Of a stretch of 7,725 nucleotides of DNA, positions 1 through 6,602 are shown in pieces (within the stretch, counting starts at the first letter, position 1; each line of letters begins with the position of its first letter). Source of the DNA: Verrucomicrobiota bacterium (GTDB lineage Bacteria; Verrucomicrobiota; Verrucomicrobiia; Chthoniobacterales; JAFAMB01); contig JAFAVN010000262.1 in the NCBI GenBank assembly GCA_019242435.1, forward strand, positions 1 through 7,725. The letters run 5' to 3'. The translations under genes were made by a program, and so were the position numbers. A model generated the notes under the pieces. It saw nothing but the letters and a program-made list of their open reading frames with translations. It searched no databases and had not been told where the DNA came from.

Positions 1-300
1 CTGATCGTCCGCAGTTAGTTCGACAAACTCAACCGTGCAGACCAGTTTGGGCCGTACCCACTGGCTCTTCTCTTTGATGTTAGGCCGATTGACGAAAGGA
101 CACTTGTCGATGAATAGCGGCCTCATTCTGCCTACCGCGCCCCTCAACCCTTTCTCGCTGAAACCAGAACCGGCATCACCATAGTGCCGGAGTTTACCGT
201 TGGTATACGCGCCAAGGACCACTGCGTCTAGATATTTCCGACTTCCTTGCCGGGATCGTTGCATCGACCGCCCTATGCGTACGTCATTAGACGTATTTCT
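1..300 (-). pseudogene. LigD-type ATP-dependent DNA ligase, C-terminal remnant, frame-broken, partial
   Basis: Read on the minus strand from 300 down to 1, the frame is open for 100 codons and runs off the window. From about position 249 it matches the oligonucleotide-binding-fold end of LigD-type ligases: QGSRKYLDAVVLGAY, then GSGFSEKGLR, then QWVRPKLVCTVEF followed by ELTADDQ. In the family this domain follows the adenylation domain and its motif V lysines (W-x-K-x-K), and the enzyme acts in non-homologous end joining. Here an in-frame stop lies at 303-301. Just upstream, pieces of the expected linker appear only in shifted frames, for example DVRIG in one frame and GGRCNDP in another before RQGSRKY. 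The usual Trp in the (E)WTAD motif is Leu. I infer a decaying gene that has lost its catalytic core. A sequencing error or a separate short OB-fold protein starting at the ATG at 264 is less likely. The domain call is good; the pseudogene call is moderate. Confidence 0.65.
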
Positions 301-303
301 TTA

Positions 304-722
304 TCTCACAGTTCGCTCTATTGTGAGGAAACCTATCCGATCAATGAGTTTCTGGCCCAACAAAAATTTTTCTTTGAGGGATAGGGCAATTTTTTTCGTT
401 GAACTCGATCAGTAGGGACCATCAGTCACTCCGCCGGAATTCGATAGGTAACGATGCAATGCGCACATACCGCTCGTGGCATCATGCCTATTGCTATGGC
501 GGGGTTTGGCACCGGGCTACTGGGTACTGATGGGGCTGAATTGACCATTTTATTATTGAAAGATCTTATAAAACGTAGACAACTTTTGCAGACTCGCGCC
601 GCTATTTCGACAGCTCTATTCTGTCCTGCACATCTCGATGCTCAAACTCTGAGAGCGGGCAATAACGTTGGGCTTAGGTGTCTTGGGAACATCCCCCGGC
701 CGTTGCAGGATGCAGCAGATTT
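304..722. other. Intergenic region without a convincing gene
   Basis: This stretch lies between the ligase remnant and the first plus-strand gene. Short open frames exist on both strands, but none has a recognisable domain or a good ribosome binding site. It includes A/T-rich runs around 360-400 and 541-573. On the minus strand around 350-420 there is a faint, frame-broken resemblance to the adenylation-domain text of LigD ligases (IEFNEKNCP), so part of it may be decayed ligase sequence. The 3' part should hold the promoter for the gene at 723. Confidence 0.5.
541..569 (+). promoter_or_regulatory. Possible sigma-70-type promoter upstream of the gene at 723
   Basis: TTGACC at 541-546 resembles a -35 box. 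TCTTAT at 564-569, after a 17-base spacer, matches four of six -10 positions. TATAAA at 567-572 is a better -10 but lies 20 bases away. The segment is A/T-rich compared with its surroundings. It would give a leader of about 150 bases before the ATG at 723. This is pattern matching only. Confidence 0.25.
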
Positions 723-1679
723 ATGAAAGAGATTTTGGTATTTGTAGTTTTGTGCACATCCGCGGTAGCAGGTTTCGCGATTGCCAAAGAGAAAATCTGC
801 AAACGAAAAAAAGAAACTTTTCGAGTTCGGGTCCAGAACAGCGATGTGCCGAAACCTATATTGCACCCCACTTTTACCGTTTATACCGGCGTCCAAGGAT
901 CGCTGAATCTCCACAGCCCATTAACTTTGCCATCCGGGTATTCGACCGCTTTTAGGCCCTGGAAAACGGGTATTACTGCTACCACCTTCTGGGTCGGTGA
1001 ATCACCGACACCGGATGATCCTGGTAATCTTGCTTCCGCGTGGGACCCCAATTGGACTGCCACAAGCAAAGGGCAGAACCCTTTCTACGTTGCGCTCCCC
1101 TATAACGACGTTGCCGGCGGCCATACCAAGCCGGAGGCGAGAAGTATTATTCCTTGGTTTCGAGAAGCGTTTGTCAGAGACGGTCAGTCAGTTCTGAAAG
1201 ATAGGTGGATAGCGATCCGGAAAGGAGCGCGTGTCTGTTATGCTCAGTGGGAAGATGTGGGGCCCTTTCAAGTTGACCACTGGCAATATGTGTTTGGGAA
1301 TGAAATGCCGCGGCCAAACGTCAACCACAACGCCGGAATAGACCTTTCGCCAGCGGTTCGAGATTATCTGGAAATGTCAGGCATAGATCAGTGTGACTGG
1401 AAGTTTGTCGAAGCGCATGAAATCCCTGAAGGGCCGTGGAAATACCGAGATGATAGCAAGCTGGTTGCAGATAGCAGTGGATCAACGAAGAGAAAGTATT
1501 ACTCGGATGGAAGACCAAAACAATCTTCCGTATTATCATACAGTAAGGGGAATGCCGTCGCTTTGTGGAATACGAGTGCCGAGATGGCAGGAGTCTCTCG
1601 AGACTTAGTAACTGTGCAGCCGGAGCGGATCAGAAACCGGCTAAAAAATCTTTCTGGAAAAGATGGTCTGAGTCCGTAA
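723..1679 (+). CDS. Exported hypothetical protein with a double-psi beta-barrel-like segment
   Basis: The protein has 318 residues. I chose the ATG at 723 over the in-frame GTG at 678 because it places a signal-like segment at the N-terminus: Lys2, a hydrophobic run at about residues 4-21 with small residues (AVAGFAIA) near its end, then a strongly basic stretch (KICKRKK). It is therefore probably exported or anchored by its N-terminus. A weak AGGA lies 13 bases upstream. The central part contains RWIAI, CYAQWEDVGPF (Trp176, Gly180-Pro181-Phe182) and AGIDLSPAVRDYL (Asp207, Leu208, Ser209). The spacing of GPF followed by IDLSPA resembles the double-psi beta-barrel of RlpA-like proteins (RGPF, then IDLS-A-A), which bind or cleave cell-wall glycan, so a cell-envelope role is possible. 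No catalytic residue can be assigned. The last 70 residues or so are polar and basic and match nothing I know. It is oriented with the downstream gene, 143 bases away. The reading frame is secure; the function is unknown. Confidence 0.8.
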   Translation: MKEILVFVVLCTSAVAGFAIAKEKICKRKKETFRVRVQNSDVPKPILHPTFTVYTGVQGSLNLHSPLTLPSGYSTAFRPWKTGITATTFWVGESPTPDDPGNLASAWDPNWTATSKGQNPFYVALPYNDVAGGHTKPEARSIIPWFREAFVRDGQSVLKDRWIAIRKGARVCYAQWEDVGPFQVDHWQYVFGNEMPRPNVNHNAGIDLSPAVRDYLEMSGIDQCDWKFVEAHEIPEGPWKYRDDSKLVADSSGSTKRKYYSDGRPKQSSVLSYSKGNAVALWNTSAEMAGVSRDLVTVQPERIRNRLKNLSGKDGLSP

Positions 1680-1822
1680 GCGCCTGTCATCGTCTGTTAC
1701 ATCTCCGGAGGGCTGGATGCTTTCAATAATGAGGTGTATGCTGATTGACATCGCCTCCCTCTTAGAGCCGGCGCAAAGAGAATTGGGATTTACCCTCACG
1801 GAGCGGAAGGCCCAAATCGGTT

Positions 1823-3511
1823 ATGTCGGACCTATTCAGAGCAGCGCGCGACTTCCTCCTTGCGAATCGGACTGCTTACGATGTCGCCTACGAAGGTTTT
1901 CAATGGCCAAAGTTGGAGCGATTCAATTGGGCTCTGGATTGGTTCGACGCCATTGCGGCAGGCGAGAGAAGAGATCAATTAGCGCTTTGGGTTCTTTTCG
2001 AGGACGGAACTGAGACCAAGCTTAGCTTCGGCGACCTCTGCAATCGATCATCGCAAATCGCAAATCATTATCGCGAGCTCGGCGTTCGCCGAGGCGATCG
2101 CGTTTTAGTGATGTTGGGAAACGTCCCTCCCCTTTGGGAGACAGTTCTTGCCCTCATTAAACTTGGTGCTGTCATCCTGCCGGCAACCCCTCTACTCAGC
2201 AAAGACGATCTCGCCGACCGCATTGAACGAGGACGTGTACGGCACATCGTGTGCGCCACAGATTGCGTGTCAAGGTTTGACGGGCTGGGAAAAGCTTGCA
2301 CCCGGGTCGTTGTAGCGGGGCCGACGCGCGGATGGCATACCTATGAGGATGGGTATAGCGCTACCGTCAAGTTTGAGCAGGAGAGGGAAACGTCGGGAAA
2401 CGATCTAATGCAGCTCTACTTTACTTCTGGAACCACGGCTAAACCCAAGCTGGTGGTTCACTCGCATGTCAGCTACCCGGTTGGACATCTCTCGACTATG
2501 TATTGGATCGGGCTGCACCCGGGCGACATCCACTGCAATGTTTCATCTCCCGGTTGGGCAAAACATGCCTGGAGTTCATGCTTTGCACCCTGGAACGCTG
2601 AAGCAACGGTGTTTGTCCCAAATCAGTTGCGCTTTAATGCAAAGAAGTTGCTTGAGGCGATCACCCGAGCAAACGTAACCACCTTTTGTGCTCCGCCAAC
2701 CGTGTGGCGGATGCTGGTCACAGAGCAACTCACAGATTACAAAACTAAGCTGCGTGAAGCGGTCAGTGCGGGTGAACCGCTCAATCCTGAAATCATTGAC
2801 CAGGTGAAGGCCGCGTGGGGCATCACCATTCGCGATGGATACGGCCAGACCGAGAGCACCGCATTGGCCGGTAACTCGCCGGGGCAACCGGTTAAACCGG
2901 CATCAGTGGGCAGACCGTTACCCGGTTTTCAGCTGATCCTATTGGATCGTAACGGACAAAGGACTCAGGAAGGCGAACTCTGTGTGGCGCTCGATCGGCG
3001 GCCTTTAGGACTGATGCCGGGATATCAGGTGGATGATGGCAATATCGCCGCGCTCGCGGGAAATTATTACCGGACAGGCGATGTAATGTCACAGGACGCC
3101 GAGGGCTATCTCACGTTTGTTGGCCGAGCCGACGATGTATTCAAGGCTTCGGACTATCGGATTAGTCCGTTCGAACTCGAGAGCGCATTAATTGAACACC
3201 CCGACGTTATCGAATGCGCAGTGGTTCCGTCACCCGACCCCGTGCGCGCAGCCGTTCCGAAGGCATTCATAATTCTCAGACCCGGTGTCGTACCTTCGAG
3301 TGAGGTCGCGTTATCAATTTTCCAGCACATCCGGAACGTCCTTTCGCCTTTCAATCGCGTTCGACGCGTCGAATTTTCAGATCTGCCAAAGACTATCTCC
3401 GGAAAGATTCGCCGCGTGGAGCTGCGCAACCGCGAGGCAGAGAATGTGCGCAGCGGCGTACGACCGAGATTCGAGTTTCGTGAAGAGGACTTTCCAGACC
3501 TGAGGTGCTAG
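1823..3511 (+). CDS. AMP-forming acyl-CoA synthetase (ANL superfamily, medium-chain/acetyl-CoA synthetase-like)
   Basis: This 562-residue enzyme should activate a carboxylic acid with ATP to an acyl-adenylate and then to an acyl-CoA in the cytoplasm. The N-terminus (ARDFLLANR, then FQWPKLERFNWALDWFD) is typical of medium-chain-type synthetases, which supports the ATG at 1823; GGAAGG at 1805-1810 may serve as ribosome binding site. The core motifs are in order: the phosphate loop YFTSGTTAKPK (199-209), DGYGQTES (338-345), YRTGD (416-420, Asp420 contacting the ribose), GRADDVFK at the domain hinge (434-441), and PKTISGKIRR (522-531) with the adenylation lysine Lys528. The full length and all motifs indicate an active adenylating enzyme. 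The A8 loop reads KASDYRI, with Asp444 where acetyl-CoA synthetase has Gly, a likely subfamily trait. The substrate cannot be read from the sequence; short, medium or aromatic acids are all possible. The gene is followed after 203 bases by the glucoamylase gene. Confidence 0.93.
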   Translation: MSDLFRAARDFLLANRTAYDVAYEGFQWPKLERFNWALDWFDAIAAGERRDQLALWVLFEDGTETKLSFGDLCNRSSQIANHYRELGVRRGDRVLVMLGNVPPLWETVLALIKLGAVILPATPLLSKDDLADRIERGRVRHIVCATDCVSRFDGLGKACTRVVVAGPTRGWHTYEDGYSATVKFEQERETSGNDLMQLYFTSGTTAKPKLVVHSHVSYPVGHLSTMYWIGLHPGDIHCNVSSPGWAKHAWSSCFAPWNAEATVFVPNQLRFNAKKLLEAITRANVTTFCAPPTVWRMLVTEQLTDYKTKLREAVSAGEPLNPEIIDQVKAAWGITIRDGYGQTESTALAGNSPGQPVKPASVGRPLPGFQLILLDRNGQRTQEGELCVALDRRPLGLMPGYQVDDGNIAALAGNYYRTGDVMSQDAEGYLTFVGRADDVFKASDYRISPFELESALIEHPDVIECAVVPSPDPVRAAVPKAFIILRPGVVPSSEVALSIFQHIRNVLSPFNRVRRVEFSDLPKTISGKIRRVELRNREAENVRSGVRPRFEFREEDFPDLRC

Positions 3512-3714
3512 AAATCAATCTTGTCCCACCGGGGGCGCAGGGCGCCGGCGGCCTCGAAGTTCTTGCGGAAGTATTAGCCGGCCGTACCCGGCGGCTCGAA
3601 TGTACGCAATATGGCGCATTTACAAGTTGCTCCCTTGTGGTAGGAGACTTCGACCCGCCTCTCCGATTTTCTTTGCCGATTAGAACCGAATTTAGAGCGC
3701 CGCCAGAAACTAAG

Positions 3715-5103
3715 ATGGCAACCACATCAATTAGATTTACCCGCACGCAGGTAACGGCCCAGGTAGCCGGCACTCCGAAAGTCAGCCCGCAGATAGCATG
3801 GTCGGATACGGGCCTGCCGAAGCTCGCGCAGCACATGTTTTCACTCATGCTGCGCAACCTGGCAAGCGACGGTTTTTTGTTCGTGGATCCCAATCACCCG
3901 GATCCCAACGACCCGCAGTCGTTCTCGTTACCTGGTTGTATAATCGCGGCTCCCACATCTGCACTTAATACTCCCGGTATCTATCAAGACTACGTGTACA
4001 ATTGGACTCGCGACGCAGCCATTACCGCGATAGAGATTGCTGCCGCCAAAATGCCGACGGCTCCAGGTTCCGGCGTCCAGCCGCTGATTGACTATGTCAA
4101 CTTTGCCCAGATCTGTCAGAACAATGCGACGCCATCGTTGGCCCTTGCCAGCTACACTATCAGGGGACTCTCACGTGAGTGGACAGAGCAAACCGACGGT
4201 CCGGCGCTGCAGACGCTGGCCATCTTGATGGCCTATGATCAGCTCGACCCGGCAACCCAGACCGTAGCGAACGCAGTTATCAACAACAACCTCAATTACC
4301 TGCTGGGAACGTACCAGGGTCAGACGTTTAACTTGTGGGAGGAGCACAAAGGCTTTTCTTTCTTTGCTCGGTCGGTGCAATTGCGCTGTTTCCAAGCGAT
4401 CGAGGCCAACTCCGTCGGCATTCCGGTGCCGCCGGGAACGGACGCCGCGATCACCTGGCTGCAAACGGCGCTGCAACAGCATTGGAATGGCGCGCTCTAT
4501 GTGTCGATCATGCCGGCGCCCCCTGGTTATGACGCGAATACCGATATTATCTCGGCATGTCTGTATGGGGCCGTGCCGTGTACAGATACCAAGCTGCTTG
4601 CGACCGCAGCCCAGGTTCGGGATCAATGGGAAAATCCCAATTCGCCAGACCACTATCCGATCAACGTCACTGACAAAAACAACCGGGGAATCGGGCCTTT
4701 GTTGGGACGCTATCCGGGAGATGTTTACGATGGCGATGTCAACGATCCTAGTGCCGGAGATCATCCTTGGGCGCTGTGTACCTGTAATCTTGCCGAGTTG
4801 TATTACACGCTGGCGAATCAAATCCAAAACAGCCAAGCGGTGCCGCTCGACCAATTCTCGACTATGTTTTTCAGCCAGATTGGCGTGACCCAGGATACTC
4901 CGGTTGCGGAGGTAGTCAGTCAACTGCAGAACGCCGGAGACGCAATGCTGGCGGCGGTAATTTATCACAGCGATCACCTGGAACTCAGCGAACAGTTTGA
5001 CGGCGTCACCGGATACGAGAAGAGCGTCAGGAATCTCACCTGGAGTTACGCGGCTTTCCTATCTGCCGTGCGCGCCCGGACTGGCCAAACCGTACAGGGG
5101 TGA
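3715..5103 (+). CDS. Glycoside hydrolase family 15 glucoamylase-like protein, fungal-type catalytic domain
   Basis: GH15 enzymes release glucose from the non-reducing ends of alpha-1,4-glucans with inversion. From the ATG at 3715 the protein has 462 residues, about the size of a lone fungal catalytic (alpha/alpha)6 barrel. Motifs appear in family order: YNWTRDAA (95-102, substrate-binding Arg99 and Asp100), TEQTDGPALQT (157-167), NLWEEHKGFSFF (general acid Glu209), GRYPGDVYDG (331-340), HPWALC (350-355), LSEQFDG (general base Glu426) and NLTWSYA (441-447). I see no N-terminal beta-sandwich domain of the usual prokaryotic GH15 type, no starch-binding domain and no signal peptide, so it is probably cytoplasmic. 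The frame is open upstream to a GTG at 3505 that overlaps the end of the previous gene, but those 70 residues look unlike GH15 sequence, so I prefer the ATG, although its ribosome binding site is weak. Both catalytic glutamates are present. The substrate may be another glucoside. Its link to the flanking CoA enzymes is unclear. Confidence 0.88.
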   Translation: MATTSIRFTRTQVTAQVAGTPKVSPQIAWSDTGLPKLAQHMFSLMLRNLASDGFLFVDPNHPDPNDPQSFSLPGCIIAAPTSALNTPGIYQDYVYNWTRDAAITAIEIAAAKMPTAPGSGVQPLIDYVNFAQICQNNATPSLALASYTIRGLSREWTEQTDGPALQTLAILMAYDQLDPATQTVANAVINNNLNYLLGTYQGQTFNLWEEHKGFSFFARSVQLRCFQAIEANSVGIPVPPGTDAAITWLQTALQQHWNGALYVSIMPAPPGYDANTDIISACLYGAVPCTDTKLLATAAQVRDQWENPNSPDHYPINVTDKNNRGIGPLLGRYPGDVYDGDVNDPSAGDHPWALCTCNLAELYYTLANQIQNSQAVPLDQFSTMFFSQIGVTQDTPVAEVVSQLQNAGDAMLAAVIYHSDHLELSEQFDGVTGYEKSVRNLTWSYAAFLSAVRARTGQTVQG

Positions 5104-5406
5104 AGCGGTATTGTGCTTAACTCCCAGGTAAAATTTCAACTATCAGATTGACTCTCGCGAGGGGGGAGAATCCGCTGAAGAGTCGGTGGCGCCCTCGCTA
5201 TAACTAATCCCAAGCCGTGAGGAACTGGGCGGTCGATTTCTACGTAGCTGCCGGCAGGCGCAAGGCCAAGGCATTTGATGGGCAATGAGCCAATCCAAAA
5301 AGGAGTTGCGTACGCATTTTCAAAAAGCACAGAATAATAGTGCCGAACTCCGGTCGATGGTCGACCGGAGTTCAATCCACCGGCTCCCGAATCCCCGCCG
5401 CAATTT
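5104..5406. other. Intergenic region with probable control elements for the amidohydrolase gene
   Basis: These 303 bases contain no convincing plus-strand gene. TATAAC at 5199-5204 could be a -10 box, but the matching -35 (TGAAGA, 5176-5181) is poor. No terminator with a T-run follows the glucoamylase stop. The outstanding element is the perfect hairpin at 5345-5373. A minus-strand open frame crosses the region, but it has no ATG of its own here and no recognisable domain. Confidence 0.5.
5345..5373. repeat. Perfect inverted repeat, 13-bp arms and 3-base loop
   Basis: GAACTCCGGTCGA at 5345-5357 is followed by TGG and then its exact reverse complement TCGACCGGAGTTC at 5361-5373. No T-run follows, so it is not a standard intrinsic terminator. 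It ends 33 bases before the ATG at 5407. It could be an operator for a dimeric repressor or activator, a leader hairpin affecting message stability or translation, or one copy of a dispersed palindromic repeat. The structure is directly visible; the role is inferred. Confidence 0.85.
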
Positions 5407-6507
5407 ATGCGCGCAGACGTCCACAGATTCAGCTTGAAGGACCCAGGTGATGTATCGGGCCTCCAGGAGGCAATCGAAAAAGGCGTTATTGATCCGGAAA
5501 AGATCGTCGCTGTTATCGGCAAGACGCACGGAAACGGGCTAGTTAACGACTACACCCGCGGCTACCTGACGCTCTGTTTATCACAGTTAATCGGTGCTCG
5601 GACTGGTATCCCTGCCGAGAGCGTAAGAGAGCAGGTTCCCTTTGTTTTTTCAGGGGGCGTTGAGGGGATTTTGTCGCCGCACTACATCGTGTTCACGGTG
5701 AATTCTGACTCCGCCCCGAACAGAAAAGAAAATTCACTTGCCATTGGCGTCGCGTTCACCCCGGAGTTGTCGCCTTCAGACATTGGGCGGCAACGGCAAA
5801 TCGACCTGACCGCTGCAGCCGTAACAAAAGCGATGGCCAGCGCCAGCATCGAAAGCCCGGATGACGTCCATTTCGTCCAAGTCAAGGGTCCGGCATTCGC
5901 GCTCGACGATATCGTCGCGGCGCAAAGATCCGGGCTCACCTGCAGGACCGATAATCCCGGTAAGTTGATGGGCTTCGGGCGAGGCGCTTCTGCGCTCGGT
6001 ATTGGAACGGCTTTGGGACAAATTCCAGCAAACACCGATCTGGAGCAGGTGGTGCTACATGATTTCAGCCTCTATTCGTCGGTCGCGAGTGCCTCCGCGG
6101 GAGTTGAGGTGCGCACAAATGAGGTCATTGTCGTGGGTCTCAGCCGCGCATGGTCCGGACCGTTAACCATCGCACATCGCGCCATGAGAGACGCGCTAGA
6201 CCTGGTTAGTGTAGCCGAGCTCGCACGCGAGCTGGGTTTTTCGCCCGAGCCACAGATAGTCGCAGAGCAAGCCAGCCGCATCAGGGCAGTATTCGTGAAG
6301 TGTGAGGCACAGCGTGATGGTACTATCCGCGGTCGCCGGCACACCATGCTGAACGATGGTGATATCGATCAACAGCGGCATATCCGAGCGGCGGTTGGCG
6401 CGATTGTAGCCGCAGTGTACAACGATACCGCCCTCTTTGTCTCAGGGGGTGCGGAGCATCAAGGTCCTGATGGGGGAGGCATGCTCGCCATCATCGCTGA
6501 GAATTAG
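5407..6507 (+). CDS. Ring-opening amidohydrolase (cyanuric acid hydrolase / barbiturase family)
   Basis: The 366-residue protein aligns along its whole length with what I recall of AtzD/TrzD cyanuric acid hydrolases and barbiturase (AtzD is 363 residues). These cytoplasmic enzymes hydrolyse one amide bond of cyanuric acid or barbituric acid. The family has three repeated domains, each giving one Lys and one Ser to the active site. Here the pairs are Lys39 (GKTHGNG) with Ser82 (FSGGVEG), Lys160 (VQVKGP) with Ser230 (SASAG), and Lys298 (VKCEA) with Ser346 (VSGGAEHQGP). GRGASALGIG, RHTMLNDGDID and the C-terminal EHQGPDGGG metal-site region are also present. The ATG at 5407 fits the family N-terminus (DVHRF, then DPGDVSGL), although no good ribosome binding site precedes it. 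The sequence alone does not tell cyanurate from barbiturate or a related imide, and many family members have no known substrate. The CoA transferase gene starts 95 bases downstream. The family is very secure; the substrate is open. Confidence 0.95.
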   Translation: MRADVHRFSLKDPGDVSGLQEAIEKGVIDPEKIVAVIGKTHGNGLVNDYTRGYLTLCLSQLIGARTGIPAESVREQVPFVFSGGVEGILSPHYIVFTVNSDSAPNRKENSLAIGVAFTPELSPSDIGRQRQIDLTAAAVTKAMASASIESPDDVHFVQVKGPAFALDDIVAAQRSGLTCRTDNPGKLMGFGRGASALGIGTALGQIPANTDLEQVVLHDFSLYSSVASASAGVEVRTNEVIVVGLSRAWSGPLTIAHRAMRDALDLVSVAELARELGFSPEPQIVAEQASRIRAVFVKCEAQRDGTIRGRRHTMLNDGDIDQQRHIRAAVGAIVAAVYNDTALFVSGGAEHQGPDGGGMLAIIAEN

Positions 6508-6602
6508 CGTCTGCGATTCGGCGCAAGCAGTGTACCTCCCATTTTTAAGTTGGCCTCTTTATGTGATATTCCGGTTGCCGATCACCAGTAGCAGCTAAGA
6601 CG

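Noticed and set aside
280..295. Short inverted repeat TACGTC-atta-GACGTA
   Set aside because: Six-base arms are expected by chance in a window of this size, and it lies within the decayed ligase linker.
454..726. Plus-strand ORF of 90 codons upstream of the exported protein
   Set aside because: It has no ribosome binding site and no recognisable motif, and it overlaps the start of the better-supported gene at 723.
2885..2900. Small palindrome CCGGTT-a-AACCGG
   Set aside because: It sits inside the acyl-CoA synthetase coding sequence with short arms; chance is sufficient.
3393..3893. Minus-strand ORF of 166 codons across the synthetase/glucoamylase junction
   Set aside because: Both ends are antisense to well-supported coding sequence and no domain is visible.
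4171..4977. Minus-strand ORF of 268 codons inside the glucoamylase gene
   Set aside because: It lies wholly antisense to a gene with clear GH15 motifs, and its translation has a biased, domain-free composition typical of a shadow frame.
5300..5305. AAGGAG directly before a TTG-started short ORF (5306 onward)
   Set aside because: There is no spacing between the Shine-Dalgarno-like bases and the TTG, and the short peptide overlaps the palindrome and the amidohydrolase start without recognisable features.
5136..5522. Minus-strand ORF across the gap before the amidohydrolase, containing FENAYATPFWIGSLPIK
   Set aside because: The segment reads like plausible protein, but its only start lies antisense inside the amidohydrolase gene, it runs through the palindrome, and I recognise no family. 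It could be a fragment, but I cannot support it.
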